Shown here in pieces: positions 46,443 through 54,953 of a stretch of 64,000 nt of DNA. Origin of the DNA: Chloroflexota bacterium. Lineage in GTDB: Bacteria > Chloroflexota > UBA11872. Location: positions 62,001 to 126,000 of the forward strand of contig JAJEDE010000025.1 of the NCBI GenBank assembly GCA_022821645.1, given 5' to 3'. The position numbers and the translations under genes are program-made. Position 1 is the first letter of the stretch, and each line of letters opens with the position of its first letter. The notes under the pieces are model-generated. The model did not search any database. It was given only the letters and a program-made list of their open reading frames with translations, and was not told where the DNA came from.

Positions 46443-46534
46443 GTGGCTGAAGTCTCCACCGGGTGCGTCGGGGTCCGTGTGGGGTGTGAGTGTAGGCGCT
46501 GGGGAGGGGTGGATTGGGGCCTCGCGTGCGCGGT

Positions 46535-46558
46535 AAGAGTTTTTTCCAAAAAACTCTT
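46535..46558. promoter_or_regulatory. 24-base perfect palindrome
   Basis: AAGAGTTTTTT-CC-AAAAAACTCTT, an 11-bp stem with a 2-base centre. It lies in a region that otherwise would encode low-complexity protein, so it supports the shorter start of the adjoining gene. It could be an operator or a terminator; the short centre argues against a simple RNA hairpin. Confidence 0.55.
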
Positions 46559-46856
46559 GAGGCGCGGCGGGGTGCTTTGGGGCGCCTGAGAAGCAGGTTG
46601 TTTGGGCGGTGTGAGCGCGCTCCCACGGGGCGAGTGGCGAGGACCAGTTTGGGACGGGACGCGCGGGATGCGAGGGCCTGAGGAGGGTGTGGGAAGGGCC
46701 GGGCGTCGTGCGGCGTGGGGCGGCTGCGGCGGTGGGGAGTTTGAGGCGAGCGAGGCCGAAGACGCCGGCGAGGACGCGGGATAGCAGGAGCAGCAGGCGG
46801 CGGGCGAGGCTGGGCATTGGTGGAATGTCCGAAGGTTTGCGATCCGTCAGCTATGA

Positions 46857-46875
46857 GTGTACAGTAGGTGTACAC
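46857..46875 (+). promoter_or_regulatory. Tandem GTGTACA motif, candidate operator
   Basis: GTGTACA-GTAG-GTGTACAC: two copies of the palindromic core TGTACA exactly 11 bases apart, on one helical face, 70 bases before the start of the small M23-like gene. Confidence 0.4.
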
Positions 46876-46944
46876 AAGACGGCAACGCTCGGGACTTCGG
46901 CAGGGCGGCGAGGGCCGGAATCCGACGAGGCCAAAGGAGACCAC

Positions 46945-47193
46945 ATGCTCATTCCATCGCTTGACGGGACTGTCCACGTCCCAAGCGTTATTGGCGTCGA
47001 CCGCGGCGGTTCCGGCCATGGCGGGATTGACGTGGCGCCACCGCACGGGGACCTGAAGGCGCTGGAAGCCCGCGGCCGTGCGTCGAATGTCACCAAGGCG
47101 GAGTTTCTCGCGGAGTTGCGGCCGATCCGGACGGTGGGCGGCGCCGGGCTGCCCGGCGTGGTGGGCGCGGCGTTGAGGGTGGCGCCGCGATGA
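46945..47193 (+). CDS. Small M23-peptidase-like protein coupled to wall hydrolase (82 aa)
   Basis: Preceded by a strong AAAGGAG, 5 bases before ATG. Residues 4-30 (PSLDGTVHVPSVIGVDRG, HGGIDVAP) closely resemble the start of the M23 domain in the next gene (PPLDGTIRVTSVFGVDRG, HGGLDLTL), but the rest of the peptidase is missing, replaced by FLAELRPIRTVGGAGLPG. It overlaps the next gene by 4 bases (ATGA). Possibly a truncated duplicate or a small regulatory partner. Function unknown. Confidence 0.65.
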   Translation: MLIPSLDGTVHVPSVIGVDRGGSGHGGIDVAPPHGDLKALEARGRASNVTKAEFLAELRPIRTVGGAGLPGVVGAALRVAPR

Positions 47194-49142
47194 TGCGGGT
47201 TGGGCTGCATTGGCCGGACCCCGAGCGGCAGTATCCCGACGGCACCCCGTTCGTGGAGTTGGCTTACCTGGAGGGCGTAGCCCCGGATGATCCGCACCAC
47301 CCGAGCCAGGCCATGCCGCGGATCGAGGCGCTGGCGGCCCGGCATCCGGCGAGCGAGGTCCTGCTGCGGGTGGACTGGCGGCCGGGGCAGGCGTATGCAC
47401 GGACGGACGCCGAGCGCACGGCCTATGACGCCGCTCTCCGGGAGCTGCGCCGGCTGCGTCACCTGGGCGGGCGGCTGATTCTGCAACCGGGCAATGAGCC
47501 GCAGCTGGAGGGCGCGCGGCGCTGGCGCCTGGTTGAGGGTGCGTTGCGGGCCTTCATCGCGCAGTGCCAGCAGGCGCTGCCTGAGGCGCGGCTGGCCAGC
47601 ATTCCGGTGGCGACGTTCCACCCCAGCCGATTGCGCGCCACGGCCGGGCAATCGCCGGAAGGCTCGCCCTGGGCCGATCTGGACTACGCGCTGCTGGATG
47701 CGTGGAAGCGCATTGCAGGGCCGCCCGATGTGCTGAGCGTGCATGTGTACGGCAATCCGCGCCTCTCCGTGGCTGACGACATGCAGACCCGCCACGAGGA
47801 GGGCTGGCGTTTCGGGCTGAACGTAGCGGAGACCTGGGCCGAAAATCACGCCGCGCTTGGCCTGGATCAGCTGCCCGTCTGGGTTACCGAATTCAACACG
47901 GCGGCGCGCGGTACGGACCCGCCGCACCGGCCCGCGGTCAACTATCACGCGGGCTGGCTGCAGGACGCGGCCTCCGTGGTGGCCGAGGCCCTACCTCAAG
48001 TACAGGCGCTGTGTTGGTTCGTGGGCCAGGAACGCGGCGGCCACTGGCATGACTTCGCGCCGGCGGCTCACGCTGAGCTCGAGCACGACCTGGTGACGGC
48101 GATGGCGTTGCCGATGGGGCGTGCGGCGCCGACACCCGAGACCGCGCCCGTGCCGCAAGCGCTGACGCCGCCGCTGGACGGCACGATCCGGGTCACCTCG
48201 GTCTTCGGCGTGGACCGCGGCAGCTACCGGCACGGGGGCCTGGACCTGACGCTGCGGAGCGCGTCGGTGTATCGGCGGCCGGTGAAGGCGCCGGCGGCGG
48301 GGGTGGTGGAGGCGGTGTGGACGACGGAGCGGGCGAGTACGCGGGATCCGACGGTACGGGATGGGTTTCCGTACGGGAACTCGGTGGCGTTGCGGGATGC
48401 GGAGGGGGTGCTGTGGCGGTTTCTGCACTTTGACGAGCCTCCGAACCTGGCGGTGGGCGACTCGGTGGAGCCGGGGGAGACGCTGGGGTTATGCGATTCG
48501 ACGGGGAATAGCACGGGGCATCACCTGCACCTGGACGCGACGCCGGGCGGGCGGATCGATCCGGAGACGTTTCGAGTGAGCGGCGAGCGGGTGAATCCGC
48601 TGGAGCTGTTCGCGGACGGCTATGCGCGGGCGGTGGGGTACGACACGCAGGTGTTCCGGCGGCAGATCGAGATTGAGTCGGGCTGGAACCCGACGGCGGT
48701 GAGCCGGGCGGGGGCGGAGGGGATTGCGCAGATTATTCCGCGCCGGCATCCCTCGATGCGGGGGCGGACGTTCGATCCGTTCGCGTCGCTGGAGTACGCC
48801 GCGAACCTGATGGCGTCGCACATCGCCCAGCGGGGCGGGGATTACCGGGAGGCGCTGGCGGACTACAACACGGGGCGGGCCTCGCGCGGGAAGTTCCGGG
48901 ACGAGGGCTACCGATATGCCGACTGGATTCTGAAAGGACTGGACATGGCGACAAGCCGCGAATTGGACGATTTACGAGCCGACCGCGATCGCAATCACGA
49001 CCGCAAGCTGGCGGCGCTGCATCACGTCGGCGAACTGGTGCAGGCGGCGCGACGGGCGGGCCAGCTGGCGTTCCGACCTGAGGACTGGCAGGCGGTGGTG
49101 ACGGCGGAGCGGTTTTATCACGATCCGGAGGGGGCGGGGTAG
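47190..49142 (+). CDS. Three-domain cell-wall hydrolase: GH-like barrel, M23 peptidase, SLT transglycosylase
   Basis: 650 residues. Residues 1-310 look like a clan GH-A barrel, with Asn-Glu in LQPGNEPQLE (E103) and a second Glu in VWVTEFNTAA (E234). The M23 domain (~330-460) has H348-G-G-L-D352 and H445-L-H447. The SLT/lysozyme-like domain (~490-590) has IESGWNPTAVSRAGAEGIAQIIP (E496) and ALADYNTGRA. No signal peptide or TM segment is visible, so secretion would need a holin, a phage-tail or an unrecognised route. The composition suggests an endolysin or tail-lysin, but no other phage gene is near. Confidence 0.75.
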   Translation: MMRVGLHWPDPERQYPDGTPFVELAYLEGVAPDDPHHPSQAMPRIEALAARHPASEVLLRVDWRPGQAYARTDAERTAYDAALRELRRLRHLGGRLILQPGNEPQLEGARRWRLVEGALRAFIAQCQQALPEARLASIPVATFHPSRLRATAGQSPEGSPWADLDYALLDAWKRIAGPPDVLSVHVYGNPRLSVADDMQTRHEEGWRFGLNVAETWAENHAALGLDQLPVWVTEFNTAARGTDPPHRPAVNYHAGWLQDAASVVAEALPQVQALCWFVGQERGGHWHDFAPAAHAELEHDLVTAMALPMGRAAPTPETAPVPQALTPPLDGTIRVTSVFGVDRGSYRHGGLDLTLRSASVYRRPVKAPAAGVVEAVWTTERASTRDPTVRDGFPYGNSVALRDAEGVLWRFLHFDEPPNLAVGDSVEPGETLGLCDSTGNSTGHHLHLDATPGGRIDPETFRVSGERVNPLELFADGYARAVGYDTQVFRRQIEIESGWNPTAVSRAGAEGIAQIIPRRHPSMRGRTFDPFASLEYAANLMASHIAQRGGDYREALADYNTGRASRGKFRDEGYRYADWILKGLDMATSRELDDLRADRDRNHDRKLAALHHVGELVQAARRAGQLAFRPEDWQAVVTAERFYHDPEGAG

Positions 49143-49559
49143 CAGTTTGGGAAGGGAAGAGGTGAGAGGGGCCAGGAAGGGCAGAGGGGAGAGGGAAGAG
49201 AAGTGAGAGTTGGAGTGGGCGGTTTTGGCTAGGTTGGATTGCCAGGGGTGGCCTGGATGCGCTGGGACTGATCGGGGTGCTGGGTCCCCGCCTTCGCGGG
49301 GATGACGTCTTGGTTGCAGCTGGGGCCCCCATTCGACAGGCTCAGGGCAGGCTCCCCGGGGACGCCGGGATGACGGGGGCGCCAGACCGCGAGCGGTAGA
49401 GGCCGACTGGGAACCGGCCTCTACGTGCGGAACGGAGAAGACGGGCGGGTCAGAGACGCCGCCCCTAAGCAAGGAAGAGCCGTGGACGACGGGATGACGG
49501 GGGTGGCAGGGGCGTAGGATGTTGGGGCGGTTGGGGGTGGGGCGGATGTTGGAGGGCGG
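49143..49559. repeat. Composite repeat block upstream of hsdM
   Basis: 417 bases without a gene. It includes a purine-rich stretch with GGGGAGAGG-type runs and a cttggttgcagc-containing segment, a tccccgc-cttc-gcgggga hairpin (49285-49302) resembling widespread REP-like elements, a ttcgacaggctcagggcaggc unit, and a 45-base block (49438-49482) recurring at 54501-54545. Confidence 0.7.
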
Positions 49560-51524
49560 ATGGTGGCGGTTAGTGCGTTGAATGTGAGCGGGTTTATCTG
49601 GGGGATCGCGGACGACGTGCTGCGGGACGTCTTCAAGAGGGGGAAGTACGAGGACGTGATCCTGCCGATGACGGTGATCCGACGGCTGGACGCAGTGCTG
49701 GAGCCGACGAAGGACGCCGTGCTGCGGATGAAGGACCACCTGGACGACCAGGGCGTGGTGAACCAGGAGGGAGCCCTGCGACAGGCTTCCGGCCAAGCCT
49801 TCTACAACGCTTCGCCCTTCCGACTACGCGACCTTCTGTCCAAGGGAAAGCAACAGCAGCTGCGCACGGACTTCGAGTCGTACCTGGACGGCTTTTCGCC
49901 GAACGTCCAGGAGGTCCTGGACAAGTTCAAGTTCCGGAACCAGATCCCGACACTGATGGACGCCGACGCGCTCGGATTCCTGCTGGAGAAGTTCCTAGAC
50001 CCGTCGATCAACCTGAGCCCGCGACCGGTGCTGAACGGGGACGGATCGGTGCGGCTGGAGGGATTGGACAACCACGGGATGGGGACGGTCTTCGAGGAGC
50101 TGATCCGGCGATTCAACGAGGAGAACAACGAGGAGGCGGGGGAGCACTTCACACCACGCGACGTGGTGCAACTGATGGCGCGGCTGGTGTTCCTGCCGGT
50201 CGCCGAGCAGGTCAAGTCGGGAACGTACCTAGTGTACGACGGGGCCTGCGGCACTGGCGGGATGCTGACGGTGGCGGATGAGACGTTGACGCAGCTAGCG
50301 AGCGAGCATGGCAAGGATGTGTCGGTTCACTTGTACGGACAGGAATCAACGCCGGAGACGTATGCGATTTGCAAGGCCGACCTGATCCTGAAGGGCGAGG
50401 GGGTGGAGGCGGACAACATCCGACATGGGTCCACGCTATCCAATGACGGCTTCCCGGCCCACGAGTTCGACTTCATGCTGTCCAATCCGCCGTACGGGAA
50501 GAGTTGGAAAACCGACCTGGAGCGGATGGGCGGGAAGTCGGGGCTGGTGGACATGCGGTTCATCGTGGAGCACGCCGACGACCCGGACTACTCGCTGGTG
50601 ACGCGGTCCAGCGACGGGCAGATGCTGTTCCTGGCGAACATGCTGAGCAAGATGAAGCAGGACACGGCGATGGGGAGCCGGATCGCGGAGGTGCACAACG
50701 GAAGCTCGCTATTCACCGGCGACGCGGGGCAAGGCGAGAGCAACATCCGGCGCTGGATCATCGAGAACGACTGGCTGGAGGCCATCGTGGCGCTGCCGCT
50801 GAACATGTTCTACAACACCGGCATCGCCACCTACATCTGGGTGCTGAGCAACCGGAAAGCGGGGCACCGGCGGGGCAAGGTGCAGCTGATCGACGCCACG
50901 CAGTGGTTCGAGCCGCTGCGGAAGAACCTGGGCAGCAAGAACTGCGAGCTATCGGGCGGGGACATTCAGCGGATCTGCGAGGTATTCGAGGCCTTCGAGG
51001 AAACCGAGGAGTCGAAGATCTTTCCGAACGAGGCATTCGGTTACTTGAAGGTGACGGTGGATCGTCCGCTGCGGCTGGAAGGGATCGAACCGGAGCGGGC
51101 GTACAAGGCCAGGGAGATCAAGGATCTGAAAGAGGAGTTAGCGCGTTCGGAGACGGCGCCGCCGGTGATCAAGCGGGTGCATCGGCGAGTTTCGGAGCCG
51201 GATCCGCTGCGCGGGATGTTTGCGGCGAGCGTCAACGGGAAGCCGGCGGTCGTGGAATACGAGGCGGACCGGGAGTTGCGGGACACGGAGCAGATTCCGC
51301 TGACGGAGGAAGGCGGGATCGAGGCTTTTCTACGTCGGGAGGTGCTGCCGTATGCGCCGGACGCGTGGTATGTGGCGTCAAGCGTGAAGGTTGGGTACGA
51401 GATCAGCTTTGCCCGGCATTTCTACAAGCCGACGCCGCTGCGGTCGCTGGAGGAGATACGGGCGGATATCATCGAGTTGGAACGGGAGACCGAAGGCTTG
51501 ATGGCCGAAGTCGTGAGCGCCTAA
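49560..51524 (+). CDS. hsdM: Type I restriction-modification methyltransferase subunit
   Basis: 654-residue adenine-specific methylase of a type I R-M system. The SAM-binding motif is VYDGACGTGGML (D227 to G234) and the catalytic motif IV is S-N309-P-P-Y312-G. The N-terminal HsdM_N domain (GIADDVLRDVFKRGKYEDVILPMTVIRRLDAVL) contacts HsdS. It is longer than many HsdM at the C-terminus (residues 520-654, coil-like). GGAGGG stands before the ATG at 49560. First gene of a run that ends with hsdR, with two unknown genes between it and hsdS. Confidence 0.95.
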   Translation: MVAVSALNVSGFIWGIADDVLRDVFKRGKYEDVILPMTVIRRLDAVLEPTKDAVLRMKDHLDDQGVVNQEGALRQASGQAFYNASPFRLRDLLSKGKQQQLRTDFESYLDGFSPNVQEVLDKFKFRNQIPTLMDADALGFLLEKFLDPSINLSPRPVLNGDGSVRLEGLDNHGMGTVFEELIRRFNEENNEEAGEHFTPRDVVQLMARLVFLPVAEQVKSGTYLVYDGACGTGGMLTVADETLTQLASEHGKDVSVHLYGQESTPETYAICKADLILKGEGVEADNIRHGSTLSNDGFPAHEFDFMLSNPPYGKSWKTDLERMGGKSGLVDMRFIVEHADDPDYSLVTRSSDGQMLFLANMLSKMKQDTAMGSRIAEVHNGSSLFTGDAGQGESNIRRWIIENDWLEAIVALPLNMFYNTGIATYIWVLSNRKAGHRRGKVQLIDATQWFEPLRKNLGSKNCELSGGDIQRICEVFEAFEETEESKIFPNEAFGYLKVTVDRPLRLEGIEPERAYKAREIKDLKEELARSETAPPVIKRVHRRVSEPDPLRGMFAASVNGKPAVVEYEADRELRDTEQIPLTEEGGIEAFLRREVLPYAPDAWYVASSVKVGYEISFARHFYKPTPLRSLEEIRADIIELERETEGLMAEVVSA

Positions 51525-51542
51525 AGCGCCAAGGAGCACACG

Positions 51543-52655
51543 ATGTCGGAGTTTTTGCGCCCACACATGCGTGGTTCGCGTTTTGACCAGGGCACTATCC
51601 CCCTAGATATGCTGAGCGATCTATCTGTTCTAGGCGAGATGGTTGTTGAGGTTGCAAAATGGCGATATCTTGAAGCTCATCCAGATCGCAAAAGATCCCC
51701 CAAAGGCTTCGCCAATCGCGTTTCTCTTAAGCTCGTTGGCGTCGACGAGGGAAGCGCAATACCGGCTATTGATATGGAACCATATCCGCCTCAACTGGAA
51801 GGCATGCCGGTAGAGAATGCACAGTATTTCTTCGAAGCCCGGGACGCAATTATCGGCGCAATAGCAGCTGCAGAGCGGAATGATCCGCCCTCAGATTTCC
51901 TACCGCCGAAGTACCTAGCGTTTTTTGACCGATTTGGACGCCGACTGCGCGATGGGGAGTCCATCGAGTTTCCCACTGGTCCCGGAACGCCTTTGGCGTG
52001 TCTAACCAAGGATTCCCGACGTCGACTGCTTCTTGCTTCTCAAGTGACAGAGATTACACAGGAAGTAGATGTTCGATGCTACATTCATGAACTGAACCAG
52101 GATCTGATGACATTTGAGCTTAAGCTGCTAAATGGACGCAAAATCAAGAGCGAGGTAGAAGAGCATCACCGCGACATCATCATGGATGTCTTCACCGACT
52201 ATAGAGACGGAGCTAAAGCGTTGGTCCATGGAATCGGCAAATGTGATCTTCAGGATCGGCTGGTTGCCTTGGAGGTGATTGAGGACATTGCAATACTCGA
52301 TCCGCTGGACGTTCCATCACGGTTACATGAGCTAAGCGAGCTTGACGACGGTTGGCTTGATGGCGAAGGTAAAGCGCCGAAGGCTGAATTTCTGGAGCAG
52401 TTGTCGGAAATGTACAATCGCCTCTATCCAGACAGCTTGCCAATGCCATATATCTATCCGACCATCGTAGGAGGAGTGCAGGCGGAGTGGTCGCTTCCGC
52501 CTCATGAGATCACTTTAGCGATCGATCCTGAAACCAGGAGCGCTGAATGGCACGTGCTTGACGCGGATGATTCCACGGAGAGCGTCGAGACGCTGAACTT
52601 ATCTGACGCACAGGACTGGGTTCGACTTTCAAGTCTCGTCCGATCTCTAGTCTAG
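51543..52655 (+). CDS. Unknown protein embedded in the type I R-M operon (370 aa)
   Basis: 370 residues, soluble, no recognised domain. It starts 18 bases after the hsdM stop and has visibly more A/T-rich codon use than hsdM and hsdR. Features seen: acidic middle with VTEITQEVDVRCYIHELNQDL, then an extended segment of charged residues and a C-terminal WSLPPHEITLAIDPETRSAEWHVLDAD. The following small gene starts 8 bases after its stop; both look like imported cargo tied to the R-M system. Function unknown: perhaps a regulator, an anti-phage accessory or an adaptor of the specificity subunit. Confidence 0.6.
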   Translation: MSEFLRPHMRGSRFDQGTIPLDMLSDLSVLGEMVVEVAKWRYLEAHPDRKRSPKGFANRVSLKLVGVDEGSAIPAIDMEPYPPQLEGMPVENAQYFFEARDAIIGAIAAAERNDPPSDFLPPKYLAFFDRFGRRLRDGESIEFPTGPGTPLACLTKDSRRRLLLASQVTEITQEVDVRCYIHELNQDLMTFELKLLNGRKIKSEVEEHHRDIIMDVFTDYRDGAKALVHGIGKCDLQDRLVALEVIEDIAILDPLDVPSRLHELSELDDGWLDGEGKAPKAEFLEQLSEMYNRLYPDSLPMPYIYPTIVGGVQAEWSLPPHEITLAIDPETRSAEWHVLDADDSTESVETLNLSDAQDWVRLSSLVRSLV

Positions 52656-52663
52656 TATCCAGC

Positions 52664-53044
52664 GTGAATGGCAAGACCCTTCTCCTCCGACAGGTTCATC
52701 CAGCATTTGTACAAAGAGATCGCATAACTTCCCAAGTCTTCATGCCTCGCTCATCGGATGGAAATCGGTTATCAGTATACGACGGAGACCAAATTACTCC
52801 AAAGTCGGCATGGGACCACTATACGGCAGTAATGAAGCTCGAGTCTATTGGAGTAGTCGCAGTTACTGTCGACGAATGTTGCCGAAGGGGTCTTCACGCG
52901 CATCCGGATCCTACCGACTTCGATGAACATGCAGTGATCTCGTTTGGCGGATTGAGTCGAAAACAGATTCAATCGGCAGCGAAGTTCTTGCGGTCTTTAG
53001 CGCAGGAGCGCGGGTGGCTATACCAATCGGAAGATGAGATGTGA
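52664..53044 (+). CDS. Unknown protein coupled to HsdS (126 aa)
   Basis: 126 residues, soluble, A/T-rich coding like its neighbours. Recognisable shape: N-terminal KTLLLRQVHPAFVQRDRITSQ, then SVYDGDQITPKSAWDHYT, VGVVAVTVDECC and FDEHAVISFGGLSRKQIQ. I do not recognise a named family, though the HP-x-FV/YDGDQIT arrangement looks like a conserved small domain. The stop overlaps the hsdS start by 4 bases (GTGA), implying coupled expression with the specificity subunit. Starts with GTG. Confidence 0.6.
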   Translation: MNGKTLLLRQVHPAFVQRDRITSQVFMPRSSDGNRLSVYDGDQITPKSAWDHYTAVMKLESIGVVAVTVDECCRRGLHAHPDPTDFDEHAVISFGGLSRKQIQSAAKFLRSLAQERGWLYQSEDEM

Positions 53045-54384
53045 CCTATCCTCCGCGTTACTCTACGTATAAACCATCTGGAGTCGAGTGGATTGGAGAC
53101 GTGCCCGCGCACTGGCAGGTGCTCCCGGCTCGTGCGATATTCACCGAAGTCGACGTTCGCGGATTCTCGGGAGAGTTGTTGCTGTCAGTAACTATAGACA
53201 AGGGTGTGGTTCCACAGCGGGCGCTGCTGCGGGATAGCTCGCACAAGGACAGTTCGCGATTGGACAAGTCTGCCTATAAGCTTGTCCTTCCGGGAGATAT
53301 CACATATAACAAAATGCGTGCATGGCAAGGTGCATTGGGTGTGTCTGAATATCGTGGGATTGTCAGTCCAGCGTATGTCGTCCAGCGTCCTCGCCGTGGA
53401 AATGATTCCCGATACTTTCATAATTTACTAAGGACACCGAGATTCACGAAAGAGGCTCAAAGATGGTCGTATGGCATCGTTTCTGACATGTGGAGCCTGC
53501 GACCTGAGCACTTCAAGAAGATTCGGTGTTGTCTGCCTCCTCTCTGCGAGCAGAAAGTGATCGTGCGGTACCTAGAGTATCTGGAGCAGCGGATTCGGCG
53601 GTATGTGAGGGCTAAGGAGAGGCTGATTGGGCTGCTGGAGGAGGAGAAGCAGGCGATTATCAACCAAGCGGTGACGCGGGGGCTTGATCCGAGCGTTCGG
53701 CTGAAGGCTTCGGGGGTGGAGTGGCTGGGGGATGTGCCGGAGCATTGGGAGGTTAAGAAGGTCACGCAACTCTTCTCGATTGGAAGTGGGACAACACCGC
53801 CAACCAGTGCCCGTCACTATTACGGAGGAGATATCTGCTGGATCACGACTTCGGAACTTCGGGAATCGACTATCCAATCGACGAAACAGACCATCACCAG
53901 ACAAGCCTTACGAGAATTCTCCTCGCTGCGCGTATACCCATCTGGCAGCGTCGCAGTCGCAATGTATGGAGCGACTATTGGTCGTATCGGCGTACTTGGG
54001 GTGCCGGCTGCAGTGAATCAGGCATGCTGCGTGTTTTTCGAATCCAACGAGATCATCACTGAATTCTGGTTTTACTGGCTTCAGTCAAGGCGACCACATC
54101 TAATGGCTCTCGGCCACGGTGGCGGCCAACCAAACCTAAGCCAGCAACTTCTCAGGAGTATTCGGGTTCCAGTTCCGACTCGTAGCGAGCAGATCGAAAT
54201 TGCCCAGTTCCTTGACCGGTCGGTTTCTGACATCAGTGGATCGATAAAAAGGGCTCGCCGTCAGATCGAGTTGGTGGAGGAGTACCGTACGCGGCTGATT
54301 GCGGACGTAGTGACGGGGAAGTTAGATGTGCGGGAGGCGGCGGCGGGGTTGGGGGACGAAGAAGGAGTGAGCGGAGAGAAGTGA
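53041..54384 (+). CDS. hsdS: Type I restriction specificity subunit
   Basis: 447 residues, directs HsdM and HsdR to their target. Two target-recognition halves, each preceded by the repeated GVEW-x-GDVP-x-HW motif (residues ~14 and ~224) and followed by a conserved coil (LIGLLEEEKQAIINQAVTRG; IELVEEYRTRLIADVVTGK). The variable TRDs are A/T-richer than the conserved segments. GTG start overlapping the 126-residue gene. After the stop comes a repeat block, then the TA pair. Confidence 0.93.
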   Translation: MTYPPRYSTYKPSGVEWIGDVPAHWQVLPARAIFTEVDVRGFSGELLLSVTIDKGVVPQRALLRDSSHKDSSRLDKSAYKLVLPGDITYNKMRAWQGALGVSEYRGIVSPAYVVQRPRRGNDSRYFHNLLRTPRFTKEAQRWSYGIVSDMWSLRPEHFKKIRCCLPPLCEQKVIVRYLEYLEQRIRRYVRAKERLIGLLEEEKQAIINQAVTRGLDPSVRLKASGVEWLGDVPEHWEVKKVTQLFSIGSGTTPPTSARHYYGGDICWITTSELRESTIQSTKQTITRQALREFSSLRVYPSGSVAVAMYGATIGRIGVLGVPAAVNQACCVFFESNEIITEFWFYWLQSRRPHLMALGHGGGQPNLSQQLLRSIRVPVPTRSEQIEIAQFLDRSVSDISGSIKRARRQIELVEEYRTRLIADVVTGKLDVREAAAGLGDEEGVSGEK

Positions 54385-54704
54385 GAAGGGCAGGAAGGGG
54401 AGAGGGGAGAGGAGTGAGAGTCGGAGTAGGAAGTTGGGAGCATTTGGTCAGGGTGGGTTGCCAGAGGTGGCGTGGGTGCGGCCGGGTGGTTGGGTGCGCT
54501 GAAGACGGGCGGGTCAGAGACCACGCCCCTACGCAAGAGGGGCCGGGGACGCCGGGATGGCGGAGGGCTGGGCGCCTGGGCGGGTGGTTCGACGCGGGCC
54601 CTACTCGACAAGCTCAGGGCAGGCACTTCGACGGACTCTGGACGGGCTCACCACGAATGGGGCGGGACGGTGGATACACTGGCCGTGGAATGCGAGGTGA
54701 ACGT
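54385..54704. repeat. Composite repeat block after hsdS
   Basis: 320 bases related to the block upstream of hsdM: purine-rich start, a shared 45-base segment (54501-54545 against 49438-49482), and a 77-base relative of the palindromic repeat (54584-54660, ends gtggttcgac and ggctcaccacgaatgg) containing the common ctcgacaagctcagggcagg unit. Confidence 0.7.
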
Positions 54705-54953
54705 ATGACGGACTGGGGAACCTGTCCGGTGGTGGAGAGCGTCCCCGACAGGCTCAGCGGCGCCTGGGTCTTCACCGGCACGCGGCTGCCTGTCTCCGCC
54801 CTCTTCGAGAACCTGGAGCGCGGCGCCACGGTTGAGGAATTCATCGAATGGTTCGAGGGCGCCGACGAGTGGAAGGTCAGGGCTGTGCTGCAGCATGCGG
54901 CCGATTCCCTGAAAGCTCCGGTGCCCGTGAGCCGTCTTGAGAATCCTGTTTGA
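54705..54953 (+). CDS. DUF433 antitoxin
   Basis: 82 residues. Conserved DUF433 features: CPVVESVPDRLSGAWVFTGTRLPVSALFENLERGATVEEFIEWFEG, a helix-turn-helix-like fold used by antitoxins paired with PIN-like toxins. GAGGTG lies before the ATG at 54705, which rules out a longer in-frame form. It overlaps the toxin gene by 17 bases. It sits between hsdS and hsdR, inside what is otherwise an R-M operon. Confidence 0.85.
   Translation: MTDWGTCPVVESVPDRLSGAWVFTGTRLPVSALFENLERGATVEEFIEWFEGADEWKVRAVLQHAADSLKAPVPVSRLENPV

Larger units (their letters stand above)
46443..46944. other. Divergent intergenic region
   Basis: 502 bases between the dimethylformamidase-like gene and the small M23-like gene. 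It is low-complexity in its middle and contains an A/T palindrome (46535-46558) and a double GTGTACA motif (46857-46875). Confidence 0.5.

Noticed and set aside
46443-46817. N-terminal extension of the dimethylformamidase-like protein (125 residues, Leu-rich start)
   Set aside because: Low-complexity Pro/Ala/His sequence crossed by a perfect palindrome; homology starts at the Met at 46442.
45688-47400. 570-codon minus-strand open frame
   Set aside because: Shadow of the dimethylformamidase-like and small M23-like genes in another frame; its product is Pro/Arg/His low-complexity sequence.
49285-49302. CRISPR-like or terminator interpretation of the tccccgc hairpin
   Set aside because: Single hairpin with no spaced repeats; resembles a dispersed REP-type element rather than a CRISPR or T-tailed terminator.
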